Of a stretch of DNA of 64,000 nucleotides, positions 22,690-33,659 are shown in pieces. Position 1 is the stretch's first letter; every line of letters begins with the position of its first letter. The notes under the pieces are model-generated. The model was not told the DNA's origin and searched no databases. It saw only the letters and a program-made list of their open reading frames with translations. This stretch comes from Anastrepha obliqua (taxonomy: Eukaryota > Arthropoda > Insecta > Diptera > Tephritidae). A program made the translations under genes and the position numbers. Location: positions 24,030,001 through 24,094,000 of the forward strand of contig NC_072895.1 in assembly GCF_027943255.1 (NCBI RefSeq). Direction: 5' to 3'.

Positions 22690-23180
22690 ACTTCCAACTT
22701 CCTTGGCCCGCAGCCCGTTCTGCACTCCCTTCTGCAGCCATCAAACCCACGGTTAGCAAATAAGGGTTACTCTAACCCACAAGCGAGCTTGGTAGACTGA
22801 GAGAGGCTGCAGATGGACAAAACGGATGTTACCCGTCCTGTCCGACCGACTGTCGCAGTTCCTCTTGTCGTTGGACTGATGACGGGCCACATTCTGTGGG
22901 TAAAGCACATGGAAAACGTTGGCATCTCAGACAGTGCACTCTGCCCAGCATGTGGAGAGAAGGATGAGACGCCGGACCACTTCCTGTGCATCTGCCCAGC
23001 CTCCGTTTGAATCAGACTTGAGGTCTTTGGCACCACAAGATCTACACAGATTTCTTCGAAGGTGGAGTAGATTTAAAGAAAATTATAAAGGGAATCCGGG
23101 TGTAGTAAAATGGACTTAATTGTGTCTGAGTGCTTGCGTGTCTGTACTTGCTAGTTGTCCGGACAAAAAAAAATTTAATT
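22690..23180 (+). mobile_element. LINE family A 3' end with poly(A)
   Basis: 5'-truncated copy of the family seen at 1010 and 37340. Decayed RNase H linker at 22700-22850, then TGHILWVKHMENVGISDSAL and CPACGEKDETPDHFLCIC, the zinc-binding tail, then LAPQDLHRFLRRWSRF in another frame. It ends with TTGTGTCTGAGTGC...TTGTCCGGAC and A9 at about 23167-23175. No target duplication was seen. Confidence 0.75.
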
Positions 23181-24384
23181 ATGAAAGAGGCTCAGATGTA
23201 CGATGTGATATCACCTGCCGTTTTGTCTCTCAACGCCATTTTTTTTTTCAGTGTATTGAAGTGTTTCTAATTTGCTCTCGAATTTAATTTCCTTAAGAGT
23301 CTATAAAAAAATTTTTTGGCGCATACTTTTGTGAAAGATTTTAATCCAATATTTTTTACCCGTGTAGGTAATTTTGACTTTTATTTAAAAAAAATTTCAA
23401 ATATTAAATTTCTAGGGTTTGTAGGGAAATTTTAGGAGGCCCCTTCTCAGATGAGAACAGTGTACGATAACGTACAAAAATGCATCTTTACTTTATGTAA
23501 AATCTTTTGCTTTAAGCGTCAAATAGTATCTTCTAATATATGGTTAGAAAAAATGTTACAAGTCACTATGCGAACCAAAGTCGTTGGAAACCAATAACTG
23601 CAAGAAGTATGCAAAATAAAGCTGCTGAAATCAAATAGCTACACCACCTGGCACTGGGCATCCACACACACACAACAGCAGAGGAGCAGACGAGCAGAGA
23701 GTGAAGTGAGTAATTAATAGTTTTTTAATGAGTCAAGTCGTTCGCACAATCAGCTCCGTTAGAGGGACATTGTTGGCCACAATGTTGACAGCTGCTTTCG
23801 CAAAGTAAATAAGCTATGATAAAGGTTTCAACAACAACAACGACAACAACAACAAAAGCTATACGGACAATAGGACCGCCGCTGCATCAGGCAAATTAAT
23901 CTTAGCACAAATTGCGGTAAAGCAAAGTGAAGTGGACAAAGTCGGGCCAAAGCGGGTCAAAAGATTGTGTGAAGCGCTTCTGACCAAGTTCGATGGAGCG
24001 TAAAGACAACAATAGCAGCAGCAGCAGCAGCTTCAGCATCAGCAGCAACAACAACAACGAGAAGATTGGCAGCAATAAATTCACTATGAAGGGTACTAAA
24101 AATACATAACAACAAAACCAAAAATAAAAACATAAACAAAATCAACTTGACACATAATGAGCCACGTCTATATTTTGAACGAACCCACACCGCAATAAAT
24201 GCCACTTGACCCGGTAAACACATTTTTTTTTTCATGTTTTCAATTTGCCAAAGGGAAAAAATAACAAAATCAATTGATGATGGCTGCGAAAATATTTGAG
24301 GAAAACGACGCGGCGCAAGTTTTCGAATTTTGAGCAGCTTCGATATAAAATGCAATTTGAAATTTAAGAAATTGAATGAAGTGG
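23181..24384. other. Non-coding, unique-looking sequence
   Basis: No gene recognised. CAA/CAG-rich tracts at 23830-23860 and 24010-24055 give spurious poly-Leu or poly-Gln frames. Possibly intronic. Confidence 0.45.
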
Positions 24385-24960
24385 AATGCAAATAAATTAA
24401 TAAATCGAATGAGTTGAAATAAAATAAAATGAAATGAGAGAAAATAATATGAAATTAAATTATTTTAAATTAAATGATATTAAAGTAATGCAAGTGAAGT
24501 GAAATGAGATAAATTAAATAAAATGAGGAGATGTAGAATGGGATTGAATAAAATGGGATAAAATGAATTGAAATGAATGGAAATGAAATGAAATTAAATT
24601 AAATTAAAATAGAGATAAAATCAGATAAAGTGGGGGTTGACTGAAATAAAATGGAATGAAGAGATTTAATGAGACAAAACGGACGGAAACAAAACGAAAT
24701 GTGATCATAGAAATTAAAACGAGACGTAATGGAATGGAATATGAAATGAAATGATAATTTGTTGGATGAGAGTAACGAACATGAAAAGGAATTATATGAA
24801 ATGAAATGACGGTAGAAGAAATAAAATTAGCTGGAATTAAATAAAATAAAATTTAATTCAATAAAATGAGAATAAATTAAACCGAAGATAGGTTACGTGA
24901 AATAAACTGATATGAAATGAATGAAAGTGAAGTGGATTGAGATGAAATGAAATGGGATAT
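24385..24960. repeat. Low-complexity (AAATG/AAATA)n purine-rich stretch
   Basis: About 570 bases dominated by GAAATGAAAT, AAATAAAATG and TAAAATGGAAT variants, an old expanded pentamer-like repeat on the plus strand. It ends at the mariner relic. Confidence 0.85.
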
Positions 24961-25590
24961 ACCTTCTGCTCAAATATGAACGAGACGTTATCAATAAAAC
25001 GGTCCGCGGATGACATATGGCAAAAATACATTTTTTGTTTTTTGATAGGACTATTATAAGATCACATGACAAATTTCAACGTGATATGTCACATAGTTTG
25101 TTTTCTGTGCTACTGTAAACAAGTCAAGCTCGTGTGTGTTCTTCGAATTTAACGATGGAAATTCAAGTTGAACAAGGAATTTGTTTGAAATTTTGTTATT
25201 CCAACAAAATTTCGGCTTCAGACGCCTTAAAAATGTTGCAGACAACCTATGGGGACTCTGCTCTATCGCGTGCACGTGTTTTCCAGTGGTACAAATCGTT
25301 CAAAGAGGGCCGTACATCGGTTGAAAACTTGTCTCATGAACGTCGTCCTGCAACATCAGTAAACGACGAAAACATCGGAAAAGTAAAGGAAATTGTGCTT
25401 GAAAATCGCACAAATCGCAAAATCGGTTAACGCTGAATATTGTTTAGACATTTTAAAGCGTTTGCGCGAGAACATTCGTCTTAAAAGGAAGGAATTGTGG
25501 GACAACAAGTCATGGTTCTTGCATCACGATAATGCACCAGCTCACACATCACGTCTTGTTTGCGATTATTTGAACAAAAATAATGTTAAG
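24961..25590 (+). mobile_element. Irritans-like mariner, internally deleted and 3'-truncated
   Basis: Starts with a TIR-like CTTCTGCTCAAATATGAAC at about 24963. The ORF probably begins at ATG 25155 (MEIQVEQGICLKFCYSNKIS) and carries the paired helix-turn-helix region (ASDALKMLQTTYGDSALSRA, VFQWYKSFKEGRTSVENL, DENIGKVKEIVLENR). At about 25425 it jumps with a frameshift to YCLDILKRLRENIRLKRKEL and WFLHHDNAPAHTS, the second catalytic Asp region. The stretch with the first Asp is deleted, and the third is cut off at 25590 by the RTE-like fragment. Confidence 0.82.
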
Positions 25591-25591
25591 A

Positions 25592-26187
25592 GGCGGGTGC
25601 GCAGTTTGGCTGCAACGAGGTAATGATCCAAGTCGATGTTGGGTCCTCTGATAGTACGTGCATCTAAAACACTGGAAGCTTGTCTTCAATCTATCACAAC
25701 ATAATCGATTTGGTTTCGTGCTTTTCGATCAGGAGACAGCCAGGTGGCTTGGTGAATCTTCTTATGGTGGAATCTGGTGCTGCAGACTACTATGTTTCGG
25801 GCCCCGGCGAAGTCGATCAGTCTCTGTCCGTTGTTTCGTTGGGCAGGCTGAATTTTCCGAACGTGGGACCAAAAATTCCCTCCTTCCCTCTCTGGCGTTG
25901 AAATCGCCAAGCACGATTATTATGCCGTGGCGGGGGCGGCGTTCATAGGAACGTTCCAGGCGGTCATAGAAGGAATCTTTAGTCGCATCGCCCTTCTCTT
26001 CCGTCGAAGCGTGGGCGCAAATTAGCGAGATGTTGAAAAATTGCGCTTTGATGCGGATTATTGCAAGACGCTCGTCCACCGGAGTGAACGACAGTACTTG
26101 GCGACGAAGTCCGACACCGAATTTGCGCTCCTTTACATAGCAGCTGTAGTAGACGTCACAAGGTCCTAAGTTTTTCCTCCCTGCTGC
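25592..26187 (-). pseudogene. RTE-like LINE endonuclease fragment
   Basis: Minus-strand APE-type endonuclease: VKERKFGVGLRRQVLSFTPV, DERLAIIRIKAQFFNISLIC, then HASTEEKGDATKDSFYDRLE, IVLGDFNAREGRREF (D-F-N-A catalytic block), RLIDFAGARNIVVCSTRF, HHKKIHQATWLSPDRK, NQIDYVVID and a final LDHYLVAAKLRTRL (the S-D-H block with Ser changed to Leu). One frameshift near 25900. The N-terminal endonuclease motif and the reverse transcriptase are missing. Same family as 6202 and 56780 by style, but the parts do not overlap. Confidence 0.82.
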
Positions 26188-26457
26188 GAAATACAGAAAC
26201 CCTGCGTTAGTAGATCTAGCAGGGTTGCTTTAATAACCATTTTATTTCATAAAAATTATTGTCTCTAATCAACCGGACTGTGTGTGTTTATGCAGTAAAA
26301 TTTTACATGGATAATTTTATGTGGAGCATTTTAAGCCACTAGCATCCGCAAGCCACTAGCATTTGCCAAGGCTTGAAACTGGGATTCTTATGGCCTCTGT
26401 TATAGAATGAAATATATTTTTATAAAAAAAAGTGCGTGTGGCGTAGTACACATAACA

Positions 26458-27177
26458 GAAGTGAAACTTTCAAGGCAGACAAAGAAAGAGGGAAGGACCC
26501 GAGAGAGAATAAGAGAGAGACAGAGAGAGAAAGAATATATATCTAAGTAAATTCACAATATTTGCTGAGAATACAAATAGACAAAATTTATAAAAAACGG
26601 AGAAGCGTCGACCGGTGTAGGTAAACGCTGGACGCAAACCGTGGCAACAACGCGCACTACTCCGAGCGCTTATCACCCGCATAAACGCAGCGATTCCAGG
26701 ACCGCAGCAACAGCACAAAACTACAGCAAGGCAATACCAATAAATCCGACGCCGGAATGGATAGGACTTTATAGTACGCACAAGCACTAGCCAGAAAAGG
26801 GAAATAAGCGCCAAAAAGTAGGTACCAAAAAAACACCAAAAAGATTGGGACCAAAAAACGCCCCAAACAGTAGGCACCAAGGAAATATAACACCAAAAAG
26901 TAGGTACCAAAAATATATTTCCTACAAGTTTGCACCATCAACCAAGCGCCAAAATGTAGGCAGTGTTATTTCTCAGTAGAAATTAGCAACCACAAGAAAA
27001 AACTCGGGAAAAATAGCCTAAGGTGTATCTAAGACATATAGAAGGTATAGCTCTCCTTCTCCTCTACGTTATATCTTTTTTCTCTCTCGCGGAACGAAAA
27101 TGCCCAAAACGTTGCATGGCCTTGAAATTTTACTCTCCATTCTCGCTCGTCCATCGACGCCTAAGAAGTTTCACTTC
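26458..27177 (+). mobile_element. 720-bp non-autonomous TIR element, family T, complete-looking copy
   Basis: Left end GAAGTGAAACTTTCAAGGC (26458-26476) and right end, inverted, GAAGTGAAACTTCTTAGGC (27159-27177) match at 16 of 19 positions. The interior has no transposase. It holds a GAGA-rich stretch, a GC-containing segment, several CCAAAAAGTAGGCACC-like units and a CTCTC-rich stretch. Two other copies lie at 15645 and 20575. No clear target duplication was seen, so superfamily is open. Confidence 0.65.
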
Positions 27178-27738
27178 AAAAATCTAAATGAAAATTTGGA
27201 AATATGTGATTGTTCTGTAATTTGCAACGGGTATTTCTCTGAATCTGACCCCCACTGATGCTATAAGTAAATGAAGAGCCCCAAAGTTTTATGAATGAAT
27301 ATGAAAAGTTTCAATTGATAGCCAACAATCAACAATCGATTTAACAATTTGACTTGAAATTCGTATTTTATGCCCGCAAAGTGCTCGCCTCATTTTGAGC
27401 GTGAGTGGGTAATCGTGAAACTTCACACACACATACACATGTACTTAATCACATATACATACGTATGTATGTATGTTTGTATGTATGTATGTGCCTAAAA
27501 ATTTGCATCAAAAATAGTTAAAACCCCATAACAAGGCTTTGGCTTTTCGTGCAGAAGAAATTATAACGCATCGCCCTTTTGGTATTCATCAAAACACCCG
27601 CTACCCATTTTAATTAAGTTTAACCGAAGCGAACAAGCAGCAAAACCGAAATATTTTGCCTGTAAACATTATCACCATTGCCATTTGTCAGAGTCAATAT
27701 GCGCGCAGTGAACCACACCTCACTACGTAGTAGATATG
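27178..27738. other. Non-coding with TATG microsatellite
   Basis: No gene recognised. A (TATG)n run with its CATA mirror lies at 27448-27491. Confidence 0.6.
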
Positions 27739-27740
27739 TA

Positions 27741-28089
27741 CATTAGGGTGGCTCATCAGGAAAAAGTTTGACGATTTGCACGGGAATAAATTGAGTATTT
27801 TTATAAATAAAATTATAACTAAACTGTAAGAGTTTAAAGTTAAAAGGTGCGCACGAAAATGTGCAAAAATTTAGTCAACGGAATTAATAGAATGGCGGTG
27901 TTCTACGTGAATGGGTAAGAAAATTCCTTACCAAAAATATCTCAGAAGTCTAAGACAGTCAAGTTTTGGCATAGTTATTCAAATTTTCTCTAAAACAGTT
28001 TTCGCACAATAGTCAAAAATAGCAGCAAAAATCTCATCTCATTTTCATTCTTTTGGTGACATTACCCAGTATTTGTATGCACCCTAATG
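27741..28089. mobile_element. 349-bp MITE-like element
   Basis: CATTAGGGTG at 27741-27750 is inverted at 28080-28089 (CACCCTAATG), and TA lies directly outside each end (27739-27740 and 28090-28091). The outside bases also mirror each other (ATGTA/TACAT). The interior is AT-rich and non-coding. Size, ends and TA target fit a Tc1/mariner-type MITE; a 6-bp TGTACA duplication is an alternative reading. Confidence 0.65.
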
Positions 28090-28091
28090 TA

Positions 28092-28758
28092 CATAAGTCC
28101 ATGTGAAAGAACAAAACTATGACCAACAACCCAATGGAGGCAAAAGGAAATACCAATGTCGAATGTCGAGCGAAGGCCATGATATTCGCAATATTCAAAA
28201 GTCAACAAGCGAATTGACACGTACACCGGCCATGCAAGTAATAACAGGAGTAGATATGTGAAGATGTATATGTTTCCGTGTGTGTGTATGGCACAATGTG
28301 TGCGCACTGTGTTTCATCCCTGAAATTTAAGCCAGGATTAAGTGTGAAACTTAAATATTAAATAACAAAAACCTACTGGAGAAAAACCTGCACAAGTGAG
28401 AAGAATGCCAGTCAACACGAGCATCTGTCTTCAGAATGCGACAGTGCCCCGAGCACCGGTTCGAAACTATGTACGCCAAAAGGAATGCAGAGTGAAATAT
28501 TATTTGTTGAATTTAGTCCTAAATATCATAGTTTAGCACTAACGTAAAAGGAATGAAAGCGGGGGACATTTGGTACCTTTTTTTGTACAAGATTCACTAG
28601 TGGCTTATACTCGCCCTAACCACTAATAACTCATACCCATACAATTTCTTCTCACATACACCATATTGAGAAATTATAAGCATAAAAATGTAGTTTACAT
28701 AATACAAAGTTTAAAACTTTTTACAAAATTTTTCACAAATTTCATTAAAATTTCATTA
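28092..28758. other. Non-coding, no recognised feature
   Basis: Mixed, mildly AT-rich sequence with a GTGTGTG run at about 28275. Nothing recognised. Confidence 0.5.
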
Positions 28759-28760
28759 TA

Positions 28761-29659
28761 AAGCGTGGTTAAATTTCAAGGGCCGATGTTGAATGTGAAC
28801 CACACCTAAACGTCAAGTTTTTTCTGCATTTCATTTGACAGTTTTCAATTTCAGACTAACTCAATTTGAACCATAGAAAGAGACACAATCGAGCAACGCG
28901 TTAAAGTAATTCAGGCTAATGGCAACAGTGAATTACCAATATTCGAAGAAAATCATCTTCAGCGATGAGGCACATTTTCACCTCAGTGGATTCGTCAATA
29001 AGCAGAATTGCCGCATTTGGGTGAAAGATAATCCAAGAGTGATTGCCGAAAAACCAATGCACCCACAAAGAGTGACTGTTCGGTGCGGTTTATGAGCCGG
29101 CGGCATCCATGGGCAGTATTTTTTCCAAAATGAATAGTGTTTGCTATCGTGAGATGATAACGAACTTTTTATGTCACGAATTGAAAGATATGGATGTGGA
29201 CGATATGTGGTTTTAACAAGACGGTGCCACTTGTCGCACAGCTAACGAAACAATGGCTCGTTTGCGCGAAAAATTTGATGGCCGAATAATCTCACGTCGC
29301 GGCGATGTCAATTGGCCGCCAAGATCATCTGATTTAACCACCGTTGGACTTCTTCCTTTGGGGTTATTTGAAAGAAAAGGTGTACGTCGATAAGCCAGCA
29401 ACAGTTCAAGAGCTAAAGGATGAGATAATTTGGCACATTAACGACATAGAACCTCAAATATGCCTCAGCGTCATCGAAAATTTGGACCATCTGATGAGGG
29501 TGTGCCGCCGAGGCTGCGGCGGCCATTTGGCCGATATTTTGTTCCATACGTAATTGAGCCATATCAATATTATCATAATAAAGAGAAATGACAATAATTT
29601 GCTAAAAAAATTTTATTTTATTCAAAATCAACCCCGGGCCTTGAAACTTAACCACCCTT
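28761..29659 (+). mobile_element. DD41D/rosa-like mariner deletion derivative with TIRs
   Basis: Ends AAGCGTGGTTAAATTTCAAG (28761) and, inverted, AAGGGTGGTTAAGTTTCAAG (29640-29659), each beside TA. The interior is a broken transposase: RDTIEQRVKVIQANGNSELP jumps across a deletion to KIIFSDEAHFHLSGFVNKQN (first Asp), then MDVDDMWF, stop, QDGATCHTANETMARLREKF (second Asp), ISRRGDVNWPPRSSDLTPLD and FFLWGYLKEKVYVDKPATVQ. From the Asp of QQDGA to the Asp of PLDF there are 41 intervening residues, the DD41D spacing. The tail HLMRVCRRGCGGHLADILF is open. Element length is 899 bp, shorter than a full mariner. Confidence 0.88.
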
Positions 29660-29819
29660 TACATTTCACATTTTTTAACCAAAATTTTAGAATGTTTCCC
29701 GGTACGCAGTTTTATAACCCATCTAAGTTTAGTTAAGGCGAATTTTTGAAGTGAAAACTTCTTTAGAATCGTTGGGAGTGATTTGAGGAAAAGTGAAACG
29801 AAAAAGCGACCAACTTGGC

Positions 29820-30017
29820 TACGAAGCGTTATATTATATGTTGATATAAAAGTAGCGACGAACTAAATAAAAATAACTTTTATTTTTTCTTGTGATTCGA
29901 ACCAAGGATTTTGGATCGGAAGCTCACATTGCTAGTCGCTCGGCTACCGCGCCATGCTGTCGTCGCTGGCCTAAAAGTTATTTAGTTACGAAGCGTTATA
30001 TTATATGTTGATATAAA
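29820..30017 (-). repeat. 31-bp direct repeats enclosing a tRNA-like, fold-back segment (SINE candidate)
   Basis: The same 31 bases occur at 29820-29850 and 29987-30017. Between them, on the minus strand, is a degenerate tRNA-like stretch: GCGCGGTAGCCGAGCGAC (A-box-like, about 29935-29952) and CTTGGTTCGAATCAC (B-box GGTTCGAATC, about 29892-29906). The segment margins also pair with each other (GCGACGAACTAAATA at the left, ACTAAATAACTTTTAGG inverted at the right). A tRNA-headed SINE is the simplest reading; no intact tRNA cloverleaf can be drawn. Confidence 0.55.
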
Positions 30018-30599
30018 TAATTTTTGTGAGCGTGTAATTCTCAAAAGTTTTATTAGGTTTATTATTTAAAATGTATTGACTAGGTAGTGTGGTTATCAGC
30101 TTAACATCTGATAGATCCTCCATCGGAAGACAACAAATGTTAAACTAATTTTTGGAAATGCGCGGAGTGTTTTAGGGGCTTGCTCTCCACCTCTGCCACG
30201 GGTTGGCCCGGTATTGAGTACCGCCGGGATTTCAGCCTTGAATAAATACAAGAAGAAATATACTAGTACATTTAGCTTTGGTGGGAAGAGACATAAATTT
30301 TTATATGAATACAAGTAGACGAAAATGGAAGAAATTTGTAAGTCTGTTTCTTCGGTCCGTTTGGGTATTTTTTTTGACAACATCGAAACCAAAGCATTTT
30401 TATCATATTTTATCTATCATAAGCCACTCGTATCATTTGTTGAAATTGAAAACATTGAGGATGAATAATGATAAAATGAAGAAAATAAAATATGAACTTT
30501 ATAGCAAAATTATAATGAACCTATAATTATCGCGCTCCTAATGCTGCTTTCGTCTTATTCTCTCTCAGTTTGTTTTACGGAAGGTTTCACTTCTATCAA

Positions 30600-32850
30600 G
30601 TCTAACCGTTAGACTGGTACTTTTTTTTTTTTTTTATTTATGAAGTTTCTAAGATATCGCTGGGGAGCATTAAATCGAATCCTTTCGAACAAGTAGAGAC
30701 AATCAATGACCCTAGTAATAATATCCTGAGTAAAAGACAGATACAGTATAGCCCTACGAATTTCTAAGGACTTGAGACTTATAAGCATAAGTCGAGCAGA
30801 GTATGATGGCATGGGGATCAATAAAATTCAAAAGGCATATTTCAAAAATATTTTTTGCACACGGTGGATTCTATTGATAGCTTGCTGACTACAAGGTCTG
30901 CAAATAAAAACAGCATATTCTAAATGAGACCTAACAAATGATGTATAGAGTAACTTAATAGTGTAGGGATCAGAGAACTTAGTGGCGTTCCGTCTGACGG
31001 AGCCCAACAACGAAAAAGATTTTGAAGTAATACAATTTATAATATTAATATATAATTATTATAAGACAATTTGGCATTAAAGATAACGCCAAAGTCCTTA
31101 AGAGCGCTAACACACTGCAGGACACAAGACGAGGTACACTTATTAGTGCACAAAATGTTAGAAGTTTTCGAGTAAGATATTTGAAAGCACTTGCATAAGT
31201 TTAGCGAAAGACGTGAATTCTGGCACCACAAATAAAGCCGGTCCATATCGGCTTGAAGTTTAAAGGCATCCATATGCTTCTTGATCGCTGTGAAGATCTT
31301 AAGGCCATCAGAATTAACCAAAAATTTAGCAAATGAAAAACAACTTTTGATGTCACTAATAAATAACACAAATAAAAGCGGTCCCAAGATACTTTCTTGC
31401 CGAACACCAGAGGTGGCAGCAAAGGGGGTAGATGAAATAACATCAATTGTTACAACACAATGTCTATTGCTCAAATAAGAGTTTATCCATAGCAGAAATG
31501 CGGAATGAAACCCAAAACAAGCTAGTTTCTTTAACTAAGATCCTATGAGAAACTTTGTCGAAGACTTTCGAAATGTCGGTGCACAGGGTAGCTAATATTC
31601 GACGGACTCATCTGGCAAACCTGTATCTTTTGACAAAAACGTCAGATCGCTTAATGACATACCGCGTTGGAAGCGTCAGTCCAAGCTGATTTTTACCATG
31701 GAACAATACACGCCACGCGAGCGCCCCCAAATTATTGAAATTTACATTCAACAAAAGAAGTCAATTGTGAAAACTCAACGTGCGTATAAAAAATTAAGTA
31801 AATGCGCCTTCTAAGAACACCATTAAACGTTTGTACGAAAGGTTTTCGATTGGTAATGCTCTTTCTAATCCAAAGAGGCCAAATCAAAACCGATCAAGGC
31901 GTCGGCAAGGACATCCCAAAATCGCCGTTCTCAGCAGTTGGACATTGCTCGGACCACTTTACAACGAATTATCCCCATTGATTTGCATTTATTCTCGTAT
32001 AAGATTCAATTGACGCAAAGATTGTTGTCTGCGGACAAGCTTCGTCGATTGGAATGGGCCCAAAAAACACATGGGTCCGTCGAATATGGGCAGCCCTATA
32101 AATACAGTCGACCGAGAAAGAATCAATGCATTATTCACTAAAAACAGCCAAATTAGATACTTTAGATCTGTTAGCAACAAACCCATGCTGATTAAGGCAA
32201 ATTCAAGGTTTAACCACAAAGCTAAGTTTTGCATTGACCGCGTGGTCAAAAATTTTGGAAATAGTCGACAGCTTTGTAATAGGCCTATAATAGGCTCCTC
32301 TTAAAGAAGGGTCTAATGAAGGAGAACTTCCATGCATCAATGAAGCATCACGACGATAAAGATTTGTTGAAAATAATTTTGAAGGGATAGACCAAAGCTG
32401 GACAATTTTTTATCAAACCTGCTTAAAGTTCATCAGCATTAGTTTGAGAGGATGATTTCAATTTAAGTAAAGCATTACTAATATCTATCCTCAGCAGAGA
32501 GGCAAAGAGCGCCAAACTTCAGCGCATAAACTGAGTCAGAGGAAAAGTCGGACCTCCGGAGGATCAAGTTCTTCGTCAATAAAATTAGATTTAAAAAAAC
32601 TCAGCAAATAAGTTTGCCGCTTCAATTGGGTTTCGCGCTTGACTATTATCGAAAAGGATACCAGTGGGGATACTGGCACTACTCCTTCTAGAATTGAGTA
32701 CCATAGATGGCAAATACGAATTATAATAGTAACTTGAACTTTTTGCTGAACCACATTGAAAAAAATGGAAAAAATGCGAATTGTGAAAAGAGAAGTTAGG
32801 GGCTCTCCACGAAGACAATACGCCAGCTCATTCCGCATTGTACGCCAAGA
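30600..32850 (-). pseudogene. Jockey-clade LINE reverse transcriptase pseudogene, interrupted at 31586-32097
   Basis: Minus strand, in protein order: NPIEAANLFAEFFKSNFIDE (about 32590-32650), decayed palm blocks such as AYYRPITKLSTISKIFDHAV (near 32270) and CLNQHGFVANRSK, SVDCIY at the insertion point, then CTDISKVFDKVSHRIL (31540-31580), TSGVRQESILGPLLFVLFIS, AKFLVNSDGLKIFTAIKKHM where the catalytic Y-A-D-D reads N-S-D-G, LYLWCQNSRLSLNLCKCFQI, SDPYTIKLLYTSFVRSHLEY and NRIHRVQKIFLKYAF. The tail runs to about 30620, beside a T16 run that is the poly(A) of the element. Stops, frameshifts and the dead catalytic box show it is inactive. Confidence 0.88.
31586..32097 (+). mobile_element. Mariner-like deletion derivative nested in the Jockey pseudogene
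   Basis: Ends AGGGTAGCTAATATTCGACG (left) and, inverted, AGGGCTGCCCATATTCGACG (right) are imperfect TIRs. The interior encodes the N-terminal half of a mariner-like transposase: MEQYTPRERPQIIEIYIQQK (from ATG 31699), KKSIVKTQRAYKKLSK, frameshift, NAPSKNTIKRLYERF, then DIARTTLQRIIPIDLHLFSY and KIQLTQRLLSADKLRRLEWA. The catalytic part is deleted. Removing this segment rejoins Jockey text VDCIY with TDISKVFDKVSH, which confirms the boundaries. Assignment to the DD41D group is likely from the N-terminal style but unproven. Confidence 0.82.
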
Positions 32851-33659
32851 TTAGATTATCCGCCTAATTCATTCAACAGCTCCTGAGCCGTGGATCCTCT
32901 ATCTGCTTCTTAAGATAGAACCAGCATTGAAAAAACAAAACAGATAAGAACCTGCATTAAAGAGACAAAAAATGGAGTTCGTCGAAACTGTGAAACAGGA
33001 AGGTGTCCTAAAGGAGCTGCCAAAAAAGATGTTCAGTACAGTTTCAAGGCTTTTCTTTTCGATCGACTTATAAACATATAAAGTGTTTTCCGGTTTGGAG
33101 CGTTTTCCAGTTATGGCACCTGCGGAACAGAACTCAACCCGAGATATCTTCGCATTTAATGGCAGTCGAACAGAGGTGTTCCGTAATGCAATACTTTTCG
33201 ACTAAAGCAATCATTTAACTGCAACGATTTTAAGTCGCATAGATTACTTTACTCGTCACGTCATTAGTGCTGAAACCACAGATTTGAGCTCTGAGCTCTG
33301 CACGGTTACCGATCTTTACAAGTGTTGACAGAACCGAGCAGAATCGACTTTACCTCACTTGAGTCCGTGGTTATAAGAATATACAAGTAGCCGGAAACAG
33401 TAATGCTCATGAGCGTGCAAGCAAGACACGACCAAGCCGACTCTGCCGTGCCACATATGATACCGAGAATTGGGCTACTTTGGCCGCTGTAACCGAGAAT
33501 GTGAAACTCAAGGCATCAACCCGATAGAATTTTGTATAAAATAAAAATATGAGATGTATTATTCGTTTGGCGAAAGTAGTTGAAGGGAGTCTTTTTTATC
33601 ATCTCCGTGACCTTTAGTTCCTCAAGATGGCAAGCCGCATCCCACACTTAGTTATGTTA

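Noticed and set aside
29890..29960. Functional tRNA gene
   Set aside because: A B-box-like sequence is present but the T-arm and acceptor stems do not pair without bulges; more likely a SINE head or tRNA relic.
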